From the NCBI GenBank assembly GCA_015680685.1, contig MNCI01022655.1:912052-976051 (forward strand): a stretch of 64,000 nucleotides of DNA, in the 5' to 3' direction. Of the stretch, positions 56,364 through 64,000 are shown piece by piece. Numbering within the stretch: position 1 is the stretch's first letter; each line of letters begins with the position of its first letter. Below the pieces are notes generated by a model. That model was not told where the DNA came from and ran no database searches. It saw only the letters and a list, made by a program, of their open reading frames with translations. This DNA is from Gnetum montanum (Eukaryota; Streptophyta; Gnetopsida; Gnetales; Gnetaceae). The translations under genes were made by a program, and so were the position numbers.

Positions 56364-57958
56364 TGAAACACCCCAAAAAATTTTAAGTCATTCTCACTTC
56401 ACAAGGCCTTGAAATTTTTGCAACACCACGACAGTTCTTTGGGAGGAGAACGCTCTAAATTCAGGCTAGCCAATTCGGAACATTTTCTACTTTAGGTGTA
56501 AATAGGCTCTACAAATCATCCTGCATGTCCACTTAAGTAGTTTGCCTAGCCAACAGCCTGCTCAGAAATGGTGTGTAGAGTTGACATCAGCGCTTAGGAT
56601 GTGTGGAATAGTTTGGCATGTTTTCTAAGTCACGAAGTCTGCTACGCTATGCTATGCCCCGCTATGTAGCAAAGAAAGCTTCAGAAAAAAATTGGAGAAT
56701 GAAGTGCCACACTACACTACGCTATGCAGCATAGCATAGCATGGCAACAGTTATACAACCAGCTCTATTTCCCAAGTTCAAGTCCTTCAATAATGTCCCT
56801 TTCCATCAGGAAGTAGTGGACCATGCCTGCTGCTACACTACACTGAGCTACATGGCATATTGAGGCGTAGCAATCTTACGAAAGAGATAGAAGGCAGCTC
56901 AAAGGGAAAAATCAGCAAGTTTGCAAATCTCGCAACACAGGAAGCAAAGTTTGCACATTGGAAAAGTCTTCATGACTAAGGCCAGTCGCTACACTATGCT
57001 ACACTACGTAGCATAGTGTAGCATAGCAACCATGCAACACACATGTAGTAGAACACATGACAAGATGCTATGCTACGCTGAGCATGCTACACCACAAAGC
57101 ACAGCAAAGCATGCGGGTGGTTGTGTGACATCAATGTAATTCACCTAATTGGACAATTGGCACACATCTCCAGACATTGACAATGCAATTACGACATGGC
57201 AAGCTCACAGTTATGGCATAGCAGGCTCGCATTACAATAGTCATGCAGGTTCAATGGTCATACATGGCATGTGTAGCGCTAGTAAGTCAACATGGGCCCA
57301 GGGCATGTGGCATTCAAACCGCCCCTTTCACATTCCCTTTAGCCTTATAAATATCCTGATGAGTAGAGCTCAAAGGGTGGGACTATCTTGGGATGTTCTA
57401 AAACAAGCACTGTAACATTGAGCATTCAGCATTGTATGCTTTTTGTTTGACACTGCAAACAATTAGCATTTTTAGTTGGCATTTTATTCTATCTCCCTTT
57501 CTACCACCTTGGTAGAAGATTGGCATTGTCCACTCCCAAGTCTATGCCCAAGCACACAACCATTTTGCTCTACACATCCTAGTTACTCTTGGGATCTCAA
57601 CACTCCTCAGCACTATGCAATCGACTATATCCATCTTGATAGAGCAAGCTTATAGCTTCGGAGTGGTGCACTTTTCTAACTGCATTTTACTTTATTTCCT
57701 GATTATTGCTGTGCTTCACATTATTTTCTGCCTCATTTACTTTTAGACATTACTTTGTGTTTTCATTCCCATTTTCAAATTATATGTTGCAAAAGGCTAT
57801 ATAGACTTTTATTAAGTCCTTGTCTGATCAACCAGACCGTTCAGGGTGCCTCGTATCCACTCATACCGAACATGGCCCTCCTGTGGGTATGAGGTTGAGA
57901 CTGTTGGGCCCACCGACCCCTCGATGTTTTCCATTCATTGATGTTTTCGATCGCTACA
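56364..57958 (+). repeat. Element D 3' LTR (1595 bp)
   Basis: Pairs with 40428-42012. Ends TCGATCGCTACA. It carries the same GCTATGCTACGC clusters (56640-56745, 56835-56875, 56990-57110) and TATAAATA at 57346-57353. Confidence 0.88.
57346..57353 (+). promoter_or_regulatory. Putative LTR TATA box, element D 3' LTR
   Basis: TATAAATA in CCTTATAAATATCC, at the same position as in the 5' LTR. Confidence 0.5.
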
Positions 57959-57963
57959 TAGCC
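57959..57963. repeat. Target site duplication of element D, right copy (imperfect)
   Basis: TAGCC, against TAGAC at 40423-40427. Confidence 0.6.
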
Positions 57964-58424
57964 ATTTTCTTAATAAAAAAATACACAACATTGCTTGCTT
58001 TTTTCATTAAAAAAGAACCAAAAATCACAAAATGAATAATACCTAACTTTATCTAGCCATGAAAAGAATCCATAACAGCCAAACCAACTTATATACATAT
58101 GAACACATTAAAATAAGGGGGTAGGATTTTGTTAAAATTAAATTTTGACAAATATTAATGCCTAGATCTAAGAAAAATGACTATATCCCCAAATTTTAGA
58201 AAAAATCATGAAAATAATAGATCTAATTTTCAAAAGTGAATTTACCAAGTTAAAAATAGAAAAATAACCCTAGATCTACATAGAACCAACTAAAACATGA
58301 GGTATGATTTCATTATAATTTCGTTCTATCCCCTCCCTCAGGATAGATTTGAAGAAACAATCCTATCCTAGGTAGAAAAAGCACAAAAATGGCTAGAAAA
58401 TTGGAAAACTAAGAAATGGCATAC
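57964..58424 (-). other. Element A aORF intron 1, distal part
   Basis: AT-rich DNA with no open frame of note. Together with 39560-40427 it would form a first intron of about 1.3 kb. D and B have about 0.5-0.6 kb there. Confidence 0.4.
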
Positions 58425-58552
58425 CTTGGGTGAGTATAAGATGATTCTTGAATTGTAACTAGTCTAGGAAGTTTGGATAGGTTTCTTACATTCTCATCCA
58501 CCTTCTGGATTCATGAATTCTTACGCTTTGCTCCGCATTGCTTTGGCACCAT
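58425..58552 (-). pseudogene. Element A antisense gene (aORF), exon 1
   Basis: On the minus strand ATG at 58552 opens MVPKQCGAKRKNS, a stop, then IQKVDENVRNLSKLPRL, ending at AAG|GTATGCC. Start, basic composition, length (128 bases against 119 in B and 131 in F) and donor site match the first exons of B, D and F. No clear TATA box is seen upstream; a weak CATATACA lies near 58580. Confidence 0.5.
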
Positions 58553-58899
58553 GGTTACACCAACATTAGGAAACTCTAAAATGTATATGGGATGGAGGTT
58601 CTACATTGGGTGAAGGGAATATTTGATGATTCCACACTAAATATTGATGGTGTTTGTAGTAAAAATATCTACCTGGGTTCTCTTTCAATGCATTTTGTAT
58701 GGGAATGATAATTTGTTATGGTTGTGTACAATATTTGACAATAAAAAATCAATCTAAACCTAAATGTCCATGCCAAAATTGCTATGACTAATTTAGCTCA
58801 CTAGAAAAAAAGTTCACTAAATTTTAGGAGGGAGGAAGGAAGAGAACTTTGATTTTAAAAATTTTGAATTTTGGTTAGTGGACCCCATCATATGCCTTC

Positions 58900-61570
58900 A
58901 CTCTCAACCTAGAAACTTCAATAATGTCAAGGTTTTGACCCCTTGGACACTTATTCATCCACATTCGGGATACCATGCCCAACATGGATACATTCTTCAC
59001 ACCTCCTAGAACCCTTAAAACCTAGTTTTCTTGCCATTTTTGGCAATTGTTACTTATCCCATTCAACTTGTGGCTTTGAAAGGGGGTTAAACCTTAATAA
59101 AACTAGACATATTGTATTTTCAAATTGGGTAAAAATTACCTAGTGTGGAAGAAAGGGGATAACACCCATTATTATTCCCCAATAGCCATCAAGCCCATGT
59201 TTGACTCCCAGAGTAGGTCCACATGACCTAGTACCCCTCCAATTACTCTTAGTAGCACTAAAACCTCACCAAATCTAGTCAAAAGTGCTTGAAACCTTGG
59301 GATTTGGTGGTTCCACATTGCGAAAAGCCTCATCCATGCTAAGCACTCTAGCATTAGTGTGGATGGATGAGGGGATAATCAAAGCTCCCTAAATCAACTA
59401 CCTAATAGTGATTTTTCAAGCTTAACACTCCCTCATAGTCTCTTGTAGCCTAGTTTGACCTTTAAATAAGTTAATTTTCACCAATATATTCTTCCATGTT
59501 AGTGAAACCCCCTCCATGCTACCTAGCATGGAAACCTAAGGGTATGCAATAAAACCTAATTTATGATCTAAAATAACCAAATGACCTTCTCTAGTAATCC
59601 TTAGACCTACTGGGATCTTTTGGAGCTTTTGAACACCTCAAAAGTAGTTAAAAATGGCATAAAACTATCATTCCCCTCTCATCCACATTGGGGACATCAT
59701 TCCCAATGTGGAAGAAAAGGGGGTTGGTTGCATGAGTCACCTATGAGGCTCTAAACTAATAAATCTTAACACTAAGTATCAACTATCGACACTGGCAATC
59801 TCGAAGGCTAACATGCATGGTTGATTGGCTATAAAATAGGCCTAAATTTGACATTCTTGGTTCATGCACATTTGGGGATACCCCTTCCATGTTGGCCAGT
59901 GTGGAAATATTGTAGATGTAGCAAGTAAGGTTCGTGGAGGATCCCAATTACATGAAATCAACATCAAATTATATTGTACTAGCACCACAACCTAGAAAAC
60001 CCTTTCAAAAGTTACTAGAATTCTAAAAATTAATGGAAATCAACCCCCTTGGGATATTTCATACTAAGGAGGACCTCAACCATGTTGGGAATGCTAGCCC
60101 CAGCATGGATAAAGGGGCAAAGCCAAAACCATTGAAGTTTCCATAGAAATTAACTTCTAGAAGCAATGAAAACCTTTTGGAAGCCAACTGACTTCTAGAA
60201 GTGAACTAAGATAGCTCAAACTTACCTTCCTTTGATTTTTTAGGCTGAGTAGAATCCTATCTCTATCATGGATAGAAGGGAGGAATTCCAAAAACCACCT
60301 AAAAACTCTTGAAATACTAGATTTTGACCCTCAACATCAGCAATCCACACTAGCAACATTGGATACCCACATGCATGGTCAGAAGTAATAAAAAATAGTA
60401 AAAAATAGAGTTCCTTAGTTCTTCCACACTGGGATCCACCTATTCCATGTTGGCTAGCATGGGAATAGGGGGAGGTCACTTGAGAATGACTTAAAAATGA
60501 CCATTAGATACCTCAAACAAACACCAAACATCCTTGTATGCAACCCAGAACCATGTTTGCATCTTCTAAAGCCCTTAAACCATGTAAAACTAATCTCAAA
60601 TAGCTAAAAGGTTATTCCCCCTCATCTTCCTAGCTAGATCCATGTTGGGTATCCAACCCCTAGTGTGGAAAAAAAGAGGAAAGGCCAAAAACCTCTTTAA
60701 AACACTCAAAACTGCCAAATTTTAACCTTAAACTTGAGCCCTTGATCCTAGCAACTCTAGGAATTGACATGCATAGTCGATTATGATCCAAATTGGCCTA
60801 AAGATGAGATTCTTGTTCCATCCATGCTAGAGAAGGTCCCTTCCATGTTGGGTAGAGTGAAAATAGGGGGTCAAGATGTCTTTGCACTTTTGATGGCAAG
60901 ATGGCACTTCTAGAAACCAAAAATCTACATCAAAGAAGCCTAAGACCTCATAACCTTAAATGTGCACGCATTTGACTTCATTTTGGCCTTCAAAACTCAT
61001 CCACCTCATCATCCACACTAAAGTAACTCTCCCAACATGAAAACAGGGGGTGAAACCTTAGATTCCTTTATACAACCTCTAAATGTGATGAAAATTAGTC
61101 AAAAGCTTGGGAAATCATGATTAATAGCCATAGGAGACTAGAGACCTCATCAATGTGCTTCGAAACCATTCCAAAACTATAGCAAAACTACACCCCCATT
61201 CTTCCACATTGAGGCCATCATGCTTTACATGGAAAAAGGGAGGGAAGTAATTTCAACTTGTATTGGCATTCAAAATTGACTCAAAGGGCCTCAAAACGAA
61301 GGTAGGGAATGCACAACTTCTAAATTTTGGTTCTAGCTACTAGTTTGACCTTACCTAGCATTGGTATAGCATGAAAGATGTTTCTAGGCTCTAAAAAGAG
61401 GTTCTATGGGTTGAAGCTGGTACCAAGACTAGCCCATTCCCTTCCCCAGTCAACTACACTAACATGCAAGCCATTGGGAGTCAAAAAATGATCCAAAAAA
61501 ATTTGGAAAAATTTCTAGATGATTCCTTCATGCTAGATGGCATGGAAAAAAATGGGGTCTAGTATGGAAG
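58900..61570. repeat. Degenerate ~185 bp tandem array in element A
   Basis: About fourteen diverged units. Each has a core reading TCCACATTGGGG, then CCTTCCATGTTGG and AGCATGGAAATAGGGGG. Cores lie near 58935, 59345, 59515, 59690, 59870, 60075, 60250, 60430, 60645, 60825, 61010, 61205 and 61535; successive distances are mostly 170-210. CCA...TGG arms inside the core are complementary. The array is upstream of aORF exon 1 and downstream in the element of the aORF, before pol. No coding sequence is seen in it. Confidence 0.7.
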
Positions 61571-62439
61571 CCTTTAAAACCCTTAATTTCTTAGGCCTAA
61601 ATTACCCAAAATAGCCTAGATTGATGTCCAAACTTACCTAATAGTCTTGTAGGCTCAAAGCATGGTCCACTATGGCCTACAAATTGCAAAACCTAACCCT
61701 GTTTGACCTATATTAGCCAAGTTTCACCATATGTAGCATGTTTCTCTTGATTTGGCCTTATTACATGATGTTTTGACCTATTTTTAGGCCTTGTCTTGTA
61801 TTATTGACCTTCTTGACCTACTATGGTATTTACATAGCCTTATATTTTCTTTACTTGCCTTATTATAGCCTTATTTTTCCTTTTTAGCCTTTTATTGATA
61901 TCAAATGGTGGGGTTTAGCCTTCCTTGACCACCATTTAGCACCATGTGACCATGGTCCATTAAGGCCTTAAATTGGCATCACAGTCTACTAAGACTCTAA
62001 ACTAGCATTTTGGCTTACTGTGACCTTAAACTTGTAAACTTGTAGAATATTTCAACCTTCTTTCACTCATTTCGATCATGCTTAGCATATGATTTAGCCT
62101 TGATTCCCTTATATCTACCAATCCCTATCCTTTTATAGCCTTACAAAACCTTACATTATCCCATTTTACATCTTGTTTGCCATTATAGCAGCATATTTCT
62201 ACATAATTTCAAAGCATTCTAGCATTATTTATTCATCTTTACCTAGGTGCCACTTAATGTTGTTATAGTTGACATGCAAGATTGAAGTATGAGTACCTGG
62301 GAGCAGATCAGCCTACCTTTGAGCGTAAGTGGACCTCATGGTAATGTTGAATAGTGTATTGACCTTGATTACCTAGATCTTGAGCTTGAGAGTCTTGTTG
62401 GCCACATAGCCTCAATAGAGAAACCTCTAGAATGGCTTG
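61571..62439 (+). repeat. Element A hairpin array 2 and spacer before pol
   Basis: Mostly AT-rich with no gene. At 61940-62040 stand three decayed units of the stem-loop repeat: GGTCCATTAAGGCCTTAAATTGGCA, AGTCTACTAAGACTCTAAACTAGCA (arms AGTC/GACT) and a weaker GACCTTAAACTTG. This is the aORF/pol boundary, as in B, D and F. Confidence 0.6.
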
Positions 62440-64000
62440 AAAACCTAATCAAAACCCTTAACTTAGAGATGGATGACATAACTAAAGACACTTTAATTTA
62501 GGTTCCTTTCATGACACATAGTAGTGAAGAGAAAATCCTTAAACTAAGTTCCTCGCTAAAACCTCAATAGGCTTAAGAAATCACCAAGGTCTTACAAGAT
62601 AATTTTAAGGTTTTTTTCCTACTCATATGAATATATTCTAGGACTAGACCTGAACTTAGTATAACACAACATCATATTACATCCTAGCATTAGACTAGTT
62701 AAGCAAAAAGTGCATAAAATTAGACTTGATTTGGCCCTGGCAGTTCATGATGAGATCTCAAAGCTCTGTTAAGATGGTTTCATTAGGGCTATCAACTATG
62801 TATAATGGGTGTTCAACATATTGATAGTCCCAAAGAAAAATGAAAGTATTTGTATTTGCATTGATTTTCAAGACCTAAATAAAGTAACTATCAAGGATGA
62901 CTTTCCTTTGCCTAGTATTGATCAACTTATCGATACTACAACTAGACATGATTTGTTTTCCTTTATGGTTGGATTCTCAATATATAACCAGATGAGGATC
63001 AACCCATAGGCCTAACTTAGCATGACCTTCATGATCCCTTGAAGCACCTTTTTCTATACCATGATGCCCTTTAGCCTTAAGAATGCAGGAGCAACTTAGT
63101 AGAGAGCCATGATCTATATCTTTAGCGATTACATGCTAGGTTTACTCAATGATTACATAGATGATATAGCCATCAAGTCCAAAGTGGCTGAAAACCATGC
63201 TAATGAACTAGATATTGTACTTAAATGATGCCTCAAGTACAATCTTAGGCTTAATCCTAAGAAATGTATCTTTGGTGTCAAGATCGGTAAGATGCTTGGC
63301 TTTGTAGTATTTGAGGTAAGGATACGTGTTGATCTATATAAGGTTAAGACCATATCGAAATTAGTAATGCCTACCAACCTTAAGTAGCTTCAAGGATTAT
63401 ATGGAAAATTGCAATTTATCTATAAGTTTATTGATAGGCTCATGAATAAATTACAACCCATGCAACACTTTCTTAAGAAAAGGGTCCACTATGATTGGAT
63501 GGCTCAATTCCAGAGGCCCTTGAAAACCTTAAGCAAGAGTTGGTACAACTACTAATAGTCTATCCTCCCCAAGAGAATAAATCATTTTACATCTACCTTG
63601 CTATCTTTTACACATCTATTACCTTTCTACTCTTTCAAAAATGAGATGATGAAGTAGAAATGCTAGTATACTACCTTACTCATGCATTAGTTTCCCATGA
63701 GATCTAATACACTAAAGTGGACAAGTATTATCCAACACTAGTCTTCTCATTGAGGAAATGGATACACTACTTCAGAGGCCAAGTCAAGATCATTTGCAAA
63801 GATAATGTACTTAGAGCCATGATGACAAATATCTATGAAAGTAGTTGAATAGCCTAATGGAAAGCCATAACTATGGAGTTTTACCTTCATGACATCTCTC
63901 AATCCTTAATGAAAGATCAAGCTATAGTCATATAACTCATAGTATCACCTATCAATGACCATAAAACCATAGATCCTACATCCATTTATGAGTACATTAA
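62440..64000 (+). pseudogene. Element A reverse transcriptase and RNase H (runs off the window)
   Basis: Pre-RT (LETLIKTLNLEMDDIT-like, about 62440-62500) and DLNLV.HNIILHPSI lead into RT: VHDEISKLC.DGFIRAI, NILIVPKKNESICICIDFQDLN (open at 62809-63009), DFPLPSIDQLIDTT, TFMIP..TFFYTMMPFSLKNAGAT, YIDDIAIKSK (63153-63182), NPKKCIFGVKIGKMLGF and KLQFIYKFI. RNase H begins SFYIYLAIFYTSI (63583), with YYLTHALVSHE and a FSLRKWIHYF block near 63750. The window ends soon after the RNase H. Many stops. It is the most diverged of the four pol copies, in line with A being the oldest. Confidence 0.85.

Larger units (their letters stand above)
40428..57958 (+). mobile_element. Element D, Tat-like Ty3/gypsy retrotransposon, the most complete copy
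   Basis: A 17.5 kb element on the plus strand: 5' LTR 40428-42012, primer-binding site, leader repeats, gag 42595-45480, protease 45510-46421, stem-loop array, antisense gene 46843-50627, stem-loop array, pol 51571-55039, stem-loop array, 3' region, polypurine tract and 3' LTR 56364-57958. It shares LTR and coding similarity with B, so the two are one family. All genes are broken by stops. It landed in intron 1 of the antisense gene of element A. One assembly gap base lies at 42340. Confidence 0.9.

Noticed and set aside
40428-57958. Integrated pararetrovirus (caulimovirus-like) because of RT-RNase H
   Set aside because: There are LTRs, target duplications, an integrase and a polypurine tract, and no movement or capsid genes of that family.

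Overview
This 64 kb window looks like intergenic DNA from a large, repeat-rich plant genome. A gymnosperm would fit, but nothing here fixes the species. I found no intact host gene, tRNA, rRNA or CRISPR array. Nearly everything is decayed Ty3/gypsy LTR retrotransposon of the Tat/Ogre type. The coding frames are broken by frameshifts and by many TAG/TGA stops of the kind left by C-to-T decay, and the only intact reading frames are short.

Layout. Four related elements are nested. Element A (plus strand) is the oldest and spans the whole window: gag and protease remnants at 1790-4249, an antisense gene split over 4990-6907, 37817-40427 and 58425-58552, a ~185 bp tandem array at 58900-61570, and pol from 62440 off the right edge. 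Element B (minus strand, 6913-37816) sits in A with a perfect 5 bp target duplication, GGTTC. Element F (minus strand, 16362-30013) sits in B with a perfect duplication, TGTCT. Element D (plus strand, 40428-57958) sits in A with an imperfect duplication, TAGAC/TAGCC. D is the most complete copy: LTR, repeat leader, gag, protease, antisense gene, RT, RNase H, a second RNase H, integrase, polypurine tract, LTR.

The most interesting feature is an antisense gene (called aORF here) between gag-protease and reverse transcriptase in all four copies. It is transcribed against the element, appears to contain introns, and in B, D and F has its own TATA box. Its first exon encodes a short basic start. 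The next encodes a domain resembling the FCP1/NIF-type HAD phosphatases, but with Glu where the nucleophilic Asp should be in all four copies. The rest has a conserved middle region, an acidic stretch, a coiled coil (read in B) and an acidic C terminus. All three nested insertions landed inside an aORF.

A second unusual feature is arrays of small stem-loops followed by AAACTAGCA-like sequence. They sit at the module boundaries (protease/aORF, aORF/pol, integrase/3' end). Stem sequences differ between units, but the two arms keep pairing. Each lineage also carries its own tandem repeats in leaders and LTRs.

B and F both lack a protease and D is broken throughout, so no copy here could move on its own.
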